Source of the DNA: Streptomyces sp. WAC 01529
GTDB lineage: Bacteria > Actinomycetota > Actinomycetes > Streptomycetales > Streptomycetaceae
Length of the DNA stretch: 64,000 nucleotides
Assembly: GCF_003945545.1 (NCBI RefSeq)
Contig: NZ_CP029617.1
Location: 2,181,001-2,245,000, forward strand
Reading direction: 5' to 3'
The position numbers were made by a program, and so were the translations under genes. The notes below the pieces were generated by a model. That model was not told where the DNA came from. It saw nothing but the letters and a program-made list of their open reading frames with translations, and ran no database searches. Numbering within the stretch: the first letter of the stretch is position 1; every line of letters begins with the position of its first letter. This document shows positions 7,657-15,720 of this stretch, in pieces.

Positions 7657-8127
7657 GTGCGGAGCTGGCTGTTCGGAGGCGTATACGGAACGGTCCTCGC
7701 GAGCGCGCTGTTGGCCGCGCTGCACTCGGGGGGCGCCGTCTACACGCCCCTCTACGACGCGGCCTGGATCATGGTGACCGCGGGCACGGCCGGCCTCGCG
7801 CACGGCTACGCGCACCACATGTCCACCCACCGACCGGGCGCGGGCATCCACCGCTGGCGCCAGCTGGGCCTTGCGCTCGTCGACGAGTGGCCGGTCGTCG
7901 TCGCCTGCTGGCCCACGGTGGCCCTGCTGCTGCTCGCCGGAGCCTTCGGCTGGCCCGAGCCGCCGGTCACCTGCGCCGGACTGCTCCTGAACGCCGCGCT
8001 CCTCTTCGGCTGGGGCACCTTCGCCGCGCTGCGGGTCGGCTACCGGCGGCGCTCGGCGGTCCTGATCGGCGGCGCGGACGCGGCGATCGGCCTGGTCATC
8101 GCCGCCGCGAACGCGGTCATCAAGTGA
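7657..8127 (+). CDS. Four-helix integral membrane protein of unknown function
   Basis: 156 aa. Four hydrophobic stretches are seen: GGVYGTVLASALLAALHSGG, YDAAWIMVTAGTAGLAHGYA, WPVVVACWPTVALLLLAGAF, and the C-terminal LLLNAALLFGWGTFAAL plus AAIGLVIAAANAVI. Histidines cluster at AHGYAHHMSTH. GTG 7657 has a GGAGAGGAG site 5 bases upstream, and the open frame further upstream is non-coding in character. No family was recognised. It lies 147 bases before glnII and is probably a separate unit because glnII has its own regulatory region. Confidence 0.78.
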   Translation: MRSWLFGGVYGTVLASALLAALHSGGAVYTPLYDAAWIMVTAGTAGLAHGYAHHMSTHRPGAGIHRWRQLGLALVDEWPVVVACWPTVALLLLAGAFGWPEPPVTCAGLLLNAALLFGWGTFAALRVGYRRRSAVLIGGADAAIGLVIAAANAVIK

Positions 8128-8148
8128 GGTGGGCCACTCCTGACGCAG

Positions 8149-8186
8149 GTAACACGGGGTTCACACAAGAGCAACGGTCGGGAAAT
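8149..8186 (+). promoter_or_regulatory. Candidate GlnR operator upstream of glnII
   Basis: Four 5-mers spaced by exactly six bases fit the Streptomyces GlnR box pattern (gTnAC-n6-GaAAC repeated): GTAAC (8149-8153), TTCAC (8160-8164), GCAAC (8171-8175) and GAAAT (8182-8186). The 11-base phasing and position in the glnII leader support the call; matches in the second and fourth boxes are imperfect. GlnR activates glnII under nitrogen limitation in Streptomyces. Confidence 0.6.
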
Positions 8187-8274
8187 CGCCGGTTGCCAGG
8201 CTGCCGCTCATCACCACGGCACCGCAGCACCCGCACGTTCTGCGCCGTACCGAGCGTTTAAGGATGAGGCCCCC

Positions 8275-9312
8275 GTGACCTTCAAGGCTGAGTACATCTG
8301 GATCGACGGCACCGCGCCGACCGCGAAGCTCCGTTCGAAGACGAAGATCCTCGGGGACGACGCGAAGGGCGCCGAGCTGCCGCTCTGGGGCTTCGACGGA
8401 TCCAGCACGAACCAGGCCAAGGGTCACGCCTCCGACCGCGTACTCAAGCCGGTCTTCACCTGCCCGGACCCGATCCGCGGCGGCGGCAGCACCGGTGACG
8501 TACTCGTCCTGTGCGAGGTCCTCAACACGGACATGACGCCGCACGAGTCCAACACCCGCGCCGAACTGGCCGAGGTCGAGGCCCGCTTCGCCGCGCAGGA
8601 GCCGATCTTCGGCATCGAGCAGGAGTACACCTTCTTCGAGGGCGACCGCCCGCTCGGCTTCCCCGTCGGCGGCTTCCCCGCCGCGCAGGGCGGCTACTAC
8701 TGCGGCGTCGGCTCGGACGAGATCTTCGGCCGTGACGTCGTCGAGGCGCATCTGGAGAACTGCCTCAAGGCGGGCCTCGGCATCTCCGGCATCAACGCCG
8801 AGGTCATGCCGGGCCAGTGGGAGTTCCAGGTCGGCCCGCTCGCCCCGCTGGAGGTCTCCGACCAGCTGTGGGTGGCCCGCTGGCTGCTCTACCGCACCGC
8901 CGAGGACTTCAAGGTCTCCGCGACCCTCGACCCCAAGCCGGTCAAGGGCGACTGGAACGGCGCGGGCGCGCACACCAACTTCTCCACCAAGGCGATGCGC
9001 GAGGGTTACGACGCGATCATCACCGCCTGCGAGTCGCTGGGCGAGGGCTCCAAGCCGATGGACCACGTCAAGAACTACGGCGCGGGCATCGACGACCGCC
9101 TCACCGGCCTGCACGAGACCGCCCCGTGGAACGAGTACAGCTACGGCGTCTCCGACCGCGGCGCCTCGGTCCGCATCCCGTGGCAGGTCGAGGTGGACCG
9201 CAAGGGCTACATCGAGGACCGCCGCCCGAACGCGAACGTCGACCCGTACGTGGTGACGCGCCTCCTCGTCGACACCTGCTGCGCCGCCCTGGAGAAGGCC
9301 GGCCAGGTCTGA
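8275..9312 (+). CDS. glnII: Glutamine synthetase type II (eukaryote-like)
   Basis: 345 aa, the size of the short type II enzymes rather than the 450-470 aa of type I. Diagnostic segments: AEYIWIDGTAPTAKLRSKTK at the N-terminus, LPLWGFDGSSTNQA, GIEQEYTFFEGDRPLG (metal-binding glutamates), NAEVMPGQWEFQVGP, and DWNGAGAHTNFSTKAMRE with the ammonium/ATP site. YIEDRRPNANVDPYVVTRLL closes the protein. It makes glutamine from glutamate, ammonia and ATP in the cytoplasm. GTG 8275 follows an AGGATGAGG stretch. A candidate GlnR site lies upstream and a palindromic terminator downstream, so the gene is its own unit. Type II enzymes are not adenylylated by GlnE. Confidence 0.97.
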   Translation: MTFKAEYIWIDGTAPTAKLRSKTKILGDDAKGAELPLWGFDGSSTNQAKGHASDRVLKPVFTCPDPIRGGGSTGDVLVLCEVLNTDMTPHESNTRAELAEVEARFAAQEPIFGIEQEYTFFEGDRPLGFPVGGFPAAQGGYYCGVGSDEIFGRDVVEAHLENCLKAGLGISGINAEVMPGQWEFQVGPLAPLEVSDQLWVARWLLYRTAEDFKVSATLDPKPVKGDWNGAGAHTNFSTKAMREGYDAIITACESLGEGSKPMDHVKNYGAGIDDRLTGLHETAPWNEYSYGVSDRGASVRIPWQVEVDRKGYIEDRRPNANVDPYVVTRLLVDTCCAALEKAGQV

Positions 9313-9336
9313 CCCGTCGTGCACACCTTCGGCAAG

Positions 9337-9362
9337 GGCGCCCACCGGTACCGGTGGGCGCC
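9337..9362 (+). terminator. Perfect 26-bp palindrome terminating glnII
   Basis: GGCGCCCACCGGT is followed directly by its reverse complement, 24 bases after the glnII stop. It can form a 13-bp hairpin on either strand and is followed by GTTGTCGTC rather than a T-run. Confidence 0.75.
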
Positions 9363-9390
9363 GTTGTCGTCATCTGATTCAATGGGGACC

Positions 9391-9510
9391 ATGGGCAGCC
9401 ACCAGAACACCTCGACCGGTCGTGACGACCTCGAGCCTTTCTGGCCCTCCCGGCAGCATCACGACTTCGACCGGGTGTGTTGCCGCGCGACGAACGCGCG
9501 GGCCCTCTAA
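9391..9510 (+). CDS. Small ORF, 39 aa, candidate leader peptide
   Basis: Starts at ATG 9391 (alternative ATG 9382 three codons upstream) and ends in TAA. It encodes MGSHQNTSTGRDDLEPFW, PSRQHHDFDRVCCR and ATNARAL. The His-His, Cys-Cys and aromatic content is not what random high-GC DNA gives. It lies between the glnII terminator and the winged-helix gene, 120 bases ahead of the latter. That spacer contains a small hairpin (ACGGCG-TGA-CGCCGT, 9542-9556, followed by TTTCG). A regulatory leader peptide for the downstream gene, or an independent small protein, are both possible. I do not recognise a family with certainty. Confidence 0.5.
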   Translation: MGSHQNTSTGRDDLEPFWPSRQHHDFDRVCCRATNARAL

Positions 9511-9630
9511 AGCCGTTCACCCCGGCCTTCGCCTGACGCGCACGGCGTGACGCCGTTTCGACGTATCGCCGTATCGACGTACGTCTCGTTCTCGACGACT
9601 CCTCTCTTCGCGCGAAAGAGCTGACCTCCC

Positions 9631-10191
9631 ATGGCGAACTCCCGTACTTTCACTGCCACTGCCGCCGTCCCCGCCGCCGCCACCACGACCGCCTCCGCCT
9701 CCGCCGCCCGGGGGCGCCTGCGGGCCGTCGCCCCGGACGAGGTGGTGCACATCCCCGACTTCCTGCCGCCGGGCGCCACTTGGCTGCCCGCGCCCCAGCA
9801 CACCCTGCCGACCCTGCCGGGCCAGCCGCCGATGGTCGGCTACCTCGTCCTCGTACCGGCCGCGGGGCAGGAGCCCGCCGAGCCGCGGCCGCCGGCCACC
9901 GGACCGGTCAGCGTCGACCCCGTGCGGCGCTCCGCCGAGGTCGACGGGCGGCCCCTGGACCTCACGTATCTGGAGTTCGAACTCCTCGCGCACCTCGTCG
10001 CGCACCCCCACCGGGTGCACACCCGGGACCAGTTGGTGACCACCGTGTGGGGGTACGGCCACGTGGGCGACGGCCGCACCGTGGACGTCCATGTCGCGCG
10101 GCTGCGGCGCAAGCTCGGCGCCGAGCACCGCAGGGCGATCCAGACCGTGCGGCGGGTGGGCTACAAGTACGCGCCGCCGGCCTCCCGCTGA
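9631..10191 (+). CDS. Winged-helix DNA-binding protein (OmpR/PhoB-type effector domain without receiver)
   Basis: 186 aa. The C-terminal about 90 residues are a Trans_reg_C winged helix: VSVDPVRRSAEVDGRPLDLTYLEFELLAHLVAHPHRVHTRDQLV, then GDGRTVDVHVARLRRKLGAEHRRAIQTVRRVGYKYAP. The N-terminal half is an Ala/Pro-rich linker of about 90 residues with no phospho-acceptor receiver domain, so it is not a classical response regulator. ATG 9631 lacks a good ribosome binding site. Targets are unknown. Confidence 0.85.
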   Translation: MANSRTFTATAAVPAAATTTASASAARGRLRAVAPDEVVHIPDFLPPGATWLPAPQHTLPTLPGQPPMVGYLVLVPAAGQEPAEPRPPATGPVSVDPVRRSAEVDGRPLDLTYLEFELLAHLVAHPHRVHTRDQLVTTVWGYGHVGDGRTVDVHVARLRRKLGAEHRRAIQTVRRVGYKYAPPASR

Positions 10192-10261
10192 GCGGCGGTC
10201 GCTGTCTGCTGGCAGCAGAAGACGTTTCCCTGCCCCCTGCCACCAGGGCAGAGTCTCCCCC

Positions 10262-11248
10262 ATGAGACTTCTGATGCTGGGTGGTACCGAGTTCGTGGGC
10301 CGTGCCGTCACCGAGGCCGCACTGGCCCGCGGCTGGGAGGTGACCGTCTTCCACCGCGGTCGGCACGCGGCGCCCGAGGGTGCCCGTGTCGTCCACGGTG
10401 ACCGCACGGCCGAAGGTGGCCTCGCGGGGCTCGCCGAGGGCGAGTGGGACGTGGTGGTCGACACCTGGTCGGGCGCGCCGCACGCCGTACGGGACGCGGC
10501 GCGGCTCCTCGCCGGACGGGCGGGACGTTATGTCTATGTGTCGACCGGTTCCGTCTACCGCTACCCGGCCGACGCCGGGTCCGATGAGACGTTCCCCCTG
10601 GTGGACGGCGACCCCGACGCCGACGCGAAGGGGTACGCGGAGGACAAGCGGGGCAGCGAGCTGGCGGCGGTCGACGCGTTCGGCGCCGAGCGGACGATCC
10701 TCGCGCGGGCGGGCCTGATCCTCGGCCCCTACGAGAACATCGGCCGGCTGCCGTGGTGGCTGAACCGGATCGCGCGGGGCGGGCCGGTGCTGGCCCCCGG
10801 CCCCCGCGATCTGGAGATCCAGTACGTCGACGCGCGGGACCTCGCGGAGTGGATCCTCGACGCGGCCGCAGCCGAGCTGCACGGGCCGTACAACCTGGTC
10901 AGCCCCATGGGCCGGTTCACGATGGGCGAGCTGCTCGACGCGTGCGTCGAGGTGGTGGGCAGTGACGCGAGCTTGCGCTGGACGGCGCCCGAAGCGGTGG
11001 CGGAGGCGGGCATCCAGGAGTGGGTCGAGCTGCCGGTGTGGGCGGCTCCCGGGGAGGGGCACGACACGATGCACCGCACCTCCTCCGAGAAGGCGATCGC
11101 CGCGGGGCTCAGGACGAGGCCCGTCGCCGAGACGGTGCGCGGCACCTGGGAGTGGCTCCAGTCCATCGGAGGGACCCCGCCGCAGCGGCCCGACCGGCCC
11201 GTGGTCGGGCTCGCCCCCGACAAGGAGGCGAAGGCGCTCGGCCTGTAG
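10262..11248 (+). CDS. NAD-dependent epimerase/dehydratase-family protein (extended SDR)
   Basis: 328 aa. The N-terminal Rossmann motif is MRLLMLGGTEFVGRAVTEAAL (GGTxFxG variant). Then come DVVVDTWSGAPHAVRDAARLL, YVYVSTGSVYRYP with the catalytic-type Ser/Tyr region, GYAEDKRGSELA, and EIQYVDARDLAEWILDAA. GGTEFVGR is typical of the group of small sugar-nucleotide epimerase and reductase-like proteins common in actinobacteria; the substrate is unknown. The start lies 70 bases after the winged-helix gene with no clear ribosome binding site. Confidence 0.87.
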   Translation: MRLLMLGGTEFVGRAVTEAALARGWEVTVFHRGRHAAPEGARVVHGDRTAEGGLAGLAEGEWDVVVDTWSGAPHAVRDAARLLAGRAGRYVYVSTGSVYRYPADAGSDETFPLVDGDPDADAKGYAEDKRGSELAAVDAFGAERTILARAGLILGPYENIGRLPWWLNRIARGGPVLAPGPRDLEIQYVDARDLAEWILDAAAAELHGPYNLVSPMGRFTMGELLDACVEVVGSDASLRWTAPEAVAEAGIQEWVELPVWAAPGEGHDTMHRTSSEKAIAAGLRTRPVAETVRGTWEWLQSIGGTPPQRPDRPVVGLAPDKEAKALGL

Positions 11249-11257
11249 CGGACGCGT

Positions 11258-11290
11258 GGCCCCCTGTGCGGTCACTCGGCACAGGGGGCC
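11258..11290. terminator. Bidirectional hairpin between convergent genes
   Basis: Perfect stem GGCCCCCTGTGC / GCACAGGGGGCC with a 9-nt loop, 10 bases after the epimerase stop and 15 bases before the end of the convergent MMPL gene. Confidence 0.85.
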
Positions 11291-11305
11291 CTCGTCACGG
11301 CCGCG

Positions 11306-13543
11306 TCAACGCCCGCTCGCCACCGGGGAGTCGTGCCGTCCGGCCCGGGGCGGGGCGGTGGGCCCCGCCTCCTCGTGGGAGACCCGCGGCAGCCACGCCA
11401 GGTACCGCGGCGTACGCCAGTTGCGCTCCCCCAGCAGTGCCATCACCGACGGCAGCAGGACCATGCGGACCACCGTGGCGTCGAGCAGGACCGCCACGCC
11501 GAGGCCCACGCCCATCTGCTGCATGTCCTGCATCGACAGCGTGCCGAAGACCGCGAAGACCGCCACCATGATCACGGCCGCGCCCGTCACCGCGCCCGCC
11601 GTGCGGGTGACGCCCTCACGGATCGCCGCGCGGTTGTCCATGCCCCGGTCCCGGGACTCGCTGATCCGGGAGACCACGAACACGTGGTAGTCCATCGACA
11701 GGCCGAAGAGGACGACGAGGACGAAGAGCGGCATCCAGTTCTCGATCGCGCCGACCTGCTCCGAGCCGATCAGCTCCGCGCCCCAGCCGTGCTGGAAGAC
11801 GGCGGTCATGACGCCGTACGCGGCGCCCACGGAGAGCAGGTTGAGGGCGATCGACGTCACCGCGATCACCACCGAGCGGAAGCTGAGGAGCATCAGCAGG
11901 AACGTCACCGCGGCGATGAAGGCGAAGACGGGGAGGATGCCCCTGCCCAGCTGGTCGCTGAAGTCCTCCGACGAGGCCAGATCGCCGCCCACGTACGCCG
12001 TCGCGGCGACGCCCTCGAAGGCGGCGGGGACCGTGTCGTCGCGCAGTTCGCCCAGCGCCTTCTTCGCCTCGGCGTCGGTGCCGTCGCCCGGCAGCGGCAC
12101 CTCGATCTCGGCGACGTCCGCCGCCTCGTGGACGGTGAGTTCGGCGCCGTCGCCCGCCTTCTTCGTCAGGGCGTCGAGGGCGTCGCGCACCGCCGGGGCG
12201 CCGATGTCGTCCGCCTCGACGACCACGCGGGCCGGGGCGGGGCCGCCGGGGAACTCCTCGGTGATGGTCTTGTACGCGATCGAGAGCGGGGCATCGGAGC
12301 CGAACTGCTTCTCCAGGCCCAGCTGTTCGGTCTTCATGCCGAGGGCGGGCGCGGCCAGCGCGAGGAGCAGCACCGTCGCGCCGACTGCGAAGAGCTTGGG
12401 GCGGGCGAGGACGGGCCGCAGCAGTCTGCCCGCGATGCCGCCGCTGGTGGGTGCGCCGCTGCCGCCCCTCGTCCGTGCACCGGTACCGCCACCGGCGTGC
12501 GTGCCCCTCTTGGCGCGGCGGTTCAGGAACGGGACGCGGCCCGCGTCGATCCGGTCGCCGAGCCCGGCGAGCAGTGCCGGAAGGACCGTGACGGAGCCGA
12601 GCATCGCCACGCACACCACCAGGATCGTGGCGACGGCGAAGCCCTTGAAGAGCAGCAGCCCGGACAGGAACATGCCCGCCATCGCGACCATCACCGTCAG
12701 TCCCGAGACCAGCACGGCCCGCCCGCTGGTGGCGGCGGCGATCCGCAGCGCGGTGTCCGCGTCGTGTCCGGCCGCCCGCTCGTCCCGCTCGCGGCGCAGA
12801 TAGAACAGGCAGTAATCGACGCCGACCGCGAGGCCCATCAGGAACATCACGGAGTACGTCGTCTCGAACAGATGCAGCTGGTGACTGGCGAGGGAGAGCA
12901 GTCCGAACGCCGCCACGCACGCCGTGAGCGCGAGGCCGACCGGCAGCAGCGCCGCGACCACCGCGCCGAAGGCGACGAGGAGGATGCCGAGGGCGAGCGG
13001 CACCGCGGTGAACTCGGCCCGCTTCAGGTCGTCGGCGAGCAGGTCGGACAGGTGTTTCTCGGAGCTGGCCTCGCCGAACTGATGGATAGCGATGCCGCGC
13101 GCCGCGCCCGCTTCCTTCGCCTCGGCGACGGTGTCGAGCACCGGCTGGACGCGGTCGGCCGCCTCGTCCGAGGGGCCCTTGATCTCGAAGCGGAGCAGCG
13201 CGTCCTTGCCGTCCTCGGAGCGCAGCGGCTCCTGGAGGCCGGTCACGTCGCCGGTCGCCGTCAGCGCCTTCGACAGGTCGGCCGCCGCCTCGCGCCAGCC
13301 GTCGGGCGTCCGCGCGGTGACCATGACGAGTTCGCCCGCCGGCTCGTCGATGCCGGCGTCCTTGAGGATCCCGGCGGCCCGGCCCGAGTCGCCGACGCCC
13401 ATCTCGTCGTCGGACGCCGTGACCATGCCGCTGGCCCCGCCGAGAACCGTGGCGAGCACCACGAGGGCCAGCCAGCCGAGCACGGCCGTTCTGCGGTGGT
13501 GTGCGCTCCACACCCCAAGTCGTGCCGCGAGGTTTCGCCTCAT
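11306..13543 (-). CDS. MMPL-family (RND superfamily) membrane transporter
   Basis: 745 aa, the size of actinobacterial MMPL exporters. A first membrane helix is in RRTAVLGWLALVVLATVLGG, followed by an extracytoplasmic porter domain (about 40-180). Five to six helices come next (FTAVPLALGILLVAFGAVVAALLPVG onward) with the conserved VGVDYCLFYLRRERDE. The arrangement is repeated after residue about 380, with GLSMDYHVFVVSRISESRDRGMDNRAAIREGVTRTA as the second signature. An Arg/Gly/Thr-rich cytoplasmic linker (RRAKRGTHAGGGTGARTRGGSGAPTSGG) joins the halves. Family members export lipids or small molecules by proton motive force; the substrate is unknown. It is divergent from the two-component pair, which may regulate it. 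GGGAGGGG precedes the ATG. Confidence 0.92.
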   Translation of the reverse strand: MRRNLAARLGVWSAHHRRTAVLGWLALVVLATVLGGASGMVTASDDEMGVGDSGRAAGILKDAGIDEPAGELVMVTARTPDGWREAAADLSKALTATGDVTGLQEPLRSEDGKDALLRFEIKGPSDEAADRVQPVLDTVAEAKEAGAARGIAIHQFGEASSEKHLSDLLADDLKRAEFTAVPLALGILLVAFGAVVAALLPVGLALTACVAAFGLLSLASHQLHLFETTYSVMFLMGLAVGVDYCLFYLRRERDERAAGHDADTALRIAAATSGRAVLVSGLTVMVAMAGMFLSGLLLFKGFAVATILVVCVAMLGSVTVLPALLAGLGDRIDAGRVPFLNRRAKRGTHAGGGTGARTRGGSGAPTSGGIAGRLLRPVLARPKLFAVGATVLLLALAAPALGMKTEQLGLEKQFGSDAPLSIAYKTITEEFPGGPAPARVVVEADDIGAPAVRDALDALTKKAGDGAELTVHEAADVAEIEVPLPGDGTDAEAKKALGELRDDTVPAAFEGVAATAYVGGDLASSEDFSDQLGRGILPVFAFIAAVTFLLMLLSFRSVVIAVTSIALNLLSVGAAYGVMTAVFQHGWGAELIGSEQVGAIENWMPLFVLVVLFGLSMDYHVFVVSRISESRDRGMDNRAAIREGVTRTAGAVTGAAVIMVAVFAVFGTLSMQDMQQMGVGLGVAVLLDATVVRMVLLPSVMALLGERNWRTPRYLAWLPRVSHEEAGPTAPPRAGRHDSPVASGR

Positions 13544-13771
13544 GGCCCCTCCCCCATCACTCTGCGCAAGTAAGCGTCGGATAAGACGTGCCTCACGCTA
13601 GGAAGCGGCGCCTTCGCGCCCCAGCCGCCGAGGCCCCCTCCGCGGGAAGCGGAAGGCGAAGCCCGGGGGTGTCGCCAGGTACACCCCGGCCCGGGGGGCG
13701 GGCCCCGTGACCTGGGCACGCGCCACGGGCGAGACTGGGTGACGCCGTAGACACCGAGAAGGATGGATGCC

Positions 13772-15043
13772 ATGACGAGGCTGAAGGACGCAGTGATCGC
13801 GGGGGCCCAGGGCCTCTATCTGGCGATCGTCTCGTTGGTGGGGTCGATCGTCCTCTTCGTCTTCTCGGTCGTCTCGATGGCTTTCCTCCTGCTCGGGGTC
13901 GGCTTCCTCACCACCCCGGCCATCCTCATGGGCGTACGCAGGTACGCCGACGCCCACCGCGCGCGGGCCGCCGAGTGGTCCGGCGTCCAGATCCCGGTGC
14001 CCTACCGCCCCTTCCCCGCCGGGAAGCGGACCGGCCTCACCGGGCAGGTGGAGCGCTGCTCGCTGATGCTGAAGGACCCGGCGACCTGGCGCGACCTCCA
14101 GTGGCTCCTGGTGAACATGACCGCGGGCTTCACCCTCGCGATCTTCCCCCCGGCGCTGCTGCTCTACATGGTGTACGGCTGGGTGCTCGCGCTCGGCGTG
14201 TGGAAGCCCATCCACGAGGCGGGCGGCGGCGAGTGGTTCGCCTGGATCCACGTCACCTCGCAGTCCACCGCCAACCAGGCCGCGGCGCTCGGCGTGGGCT
14301 TCTTCGTGCTCGGCGTGCTCGTCAACACCTCTCTCGTACGCTCCCACTTCCTCCTCGCCCGTACGTTCCTGGCGCCCACGGCCGCCATGCGGGAGCGCCA
14401 ACTGGCCCAGCGCGTAGACCGGTTGACCGAGACCCGGCACGACGCCGTGGACAACTCCGCCGCCGAGCTGCGCCGCATCGAGCGCGATCTGCACGACGGG
14501 GCGCAGGCCCGTCTGGTGGCCATGGGCATGGACCTCGGCACGATCGAGGCGCTCATCGAGACGAATCCGGCCAGGGCCAAGCAGCTGCTCGCCAAGGCGC
14601 GGCACGACTCCGGGGAGGCGCTGACCGAACTGCGTGACCTGGTGCGCGGCATCCACCCGCCGGTCCTCGCCGAGCGGGGCCTCGGGGACGCGGTGAAGGC
14701 CCTCGCGCTGCGGCTGCCGATCCCCACGGAGGTCGACGTGGAGCTGCCGGGCCGGGTCGAGGCGCCGGTGGAGTCGGCGGCGTACTTCGCGGTGAGCGAG
14801 TCGCTGACGAACGCCATCAAGCACGCGGGCGCCGACCGGATCTGGGTCGACGTGCACCACGGCGACGGCATGCTGCGCATCGCGGTCACCGACAACGGCA
14901 AGGGCGGCGCCGCTCTGGGGGCGGGCTCCGGGCTGAGCGGGATCGAACGCCGACTCGGTACATTCGACGGCGTACTGGCCGTCAGCAGCCCCGCGGGCGG
15001 TCCGACCATGGTGACCATGGAGATCCCTTGCGCGTTGTCCTAG
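13772..15043 (+). CDS. Sensor histidine kinase, NarL/DesK type
   Basis: 423 aa from ATG 13772. An AAGG element directly abuts the alternative ATG at 13763, so 13772 fits better. Two pairs of membrane helices (about residues 12-50 and 115-195) form the sensor part, with a conserved actinobacterial sensor domain between. The HisKA_3 motif RRIERDLHDGAQARLVAMGMDLG places the phospho-acceptor at about His241. The ATPase part shows NAIKHAGADRIWVDV (N box), DNGKGG (G1) and GSGLSGIERRLGTFDG (G2). It overlaps its response regulator gene by 16 bases, so the two are translated together. Confidence 0.93.
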   Translation: MTRLKDAVIAGAQGLYLAIVSLVGSIVLFVFSVVSMAFLLLGVGFLTTPAILMGVRRYADAHRARAAEWSGVQIPVPYRPFPAGKRTGLTGQVERCSLMLKDPATWRDLQWLLVNMTAGFTLAIFPPALLLYMVYGWVLALGVWKPIHEAGGGEWFAWIHVTSQSTANQAAALGVGFFVLGVLVNTSLVRSHFLLARTFLAPTAAMRERQLAQRVDRLTETRHDAVDNSAAELRRIERDLHDGAQARLVAMGMDLGTIEALIETNPARAKQLLAKARHDSGEALTELRDLVRGIHPPVLAERGLGDAVKALALRLPIPTEVDVELPGRVEAPVESAAYFAVSESLTNAIKHAGADRIWVDVHHGDGMLRIAVTDNGKGGAALGAGSGLSGIERRLGTFDGVLAVSSPAGGPTMVTMEIPCALS

Positions 15044-15678
15044 CCGAAGACCTCTTCCTGCTGCGCGACGGCCTGGTGCGGATGCTGGAGGCATTCGACT
15101 TCGAGATCGCGGCGGCCGTGGAGAGCGGCCCCGAACTCACCAAGGCCCTCGCGGAGCTGGAGCCGGACGTCGCCGTCGTCGACGTCCGGCTTCCGCCGTC
15201 CCACACGGACGAGGGCCTCCAGTGCGCGCTGGCCGCCCGCCGGGCGAGGCCGGGGCTGCCGGTGCTCGTCCTCTCGCAGCATGTGGAGCAGTTGTACGCG
15301 CGTGAACTCCTGGCCGACGGGACCGGGGGCGTCGGCTATCTCCTGAAGGACCGGGTCTTCGACGCCGAGCAGTTCATCGACGCGGTACGCAGGGTCGCGG
15401 CGGGCGGCACCGCGATGGACCCGCAGGTGATCCAGCAGCTCCTCTCCCGGCGCTCCAGCGACCAGCCGCTCGGCGCGCTCACCCCGCGCGAGCGCGAGGT
15501 CCTCGAACTCATGGCGCAGGGCCGGTCGAACGCGGCGATCGCCTCCCAGCTCGTCGTCACCGAGCGGGCGATCGCCAAGCACACGTCGAACATCTTCGGC
15601 AAACTCGATCTCCCGGTCTCCGACGACGACAACCGGCGCGTGCTCGCCGTACTGGCCTATCTGGACCAGGGGCGCTGA
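15028..15678 (+). CDS. Response regulator, NarL/LuxR type
   Basis: 216 aa. The receiver domain has acidic residues at LAEDLFLLRDGL, phospho-acceptor Asp52 in VAVVDVRLPPSHTDEG, and lysine in YLLKDR. The C-terminal LuxR helix-turn-helix is LTPREREVLELMAQGRSNAAIASQLVVTERAIAKHTSNIFGKLDL. The start is a rare TTG at 15028, supported by GGAG five bases upstream (inside the kinase gene) and by the fit of the receiver N-terminus. It is partner of the overlapping kinase; probable targets include the divergent MMPL gene. Confidence 0.94.
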   Translation: MRVVLAEDLFLLRDGLVRMLEAFDFEIAAAVESGPELTKALAELEPDVAVVDVRLPPSHTDEGLQCALAARRARPGLPVLVLSQHVEQLYARELLADGTGGVGYLLKDRVFDAEQFIDAVRRVAAGGTAMDPQVIQQLLSRRSSDQPLGALTPREREVLELMAQGRSNAAIASQLVVTERAIAKHTSNIFGKLDLPVSDDDNRRVLAVLAYLDQGR

Positions 15679-15720
15679 ACGCGCCTGAACACGCCGGGCC
15701 GCTGATGCGTATGTAGCCCC

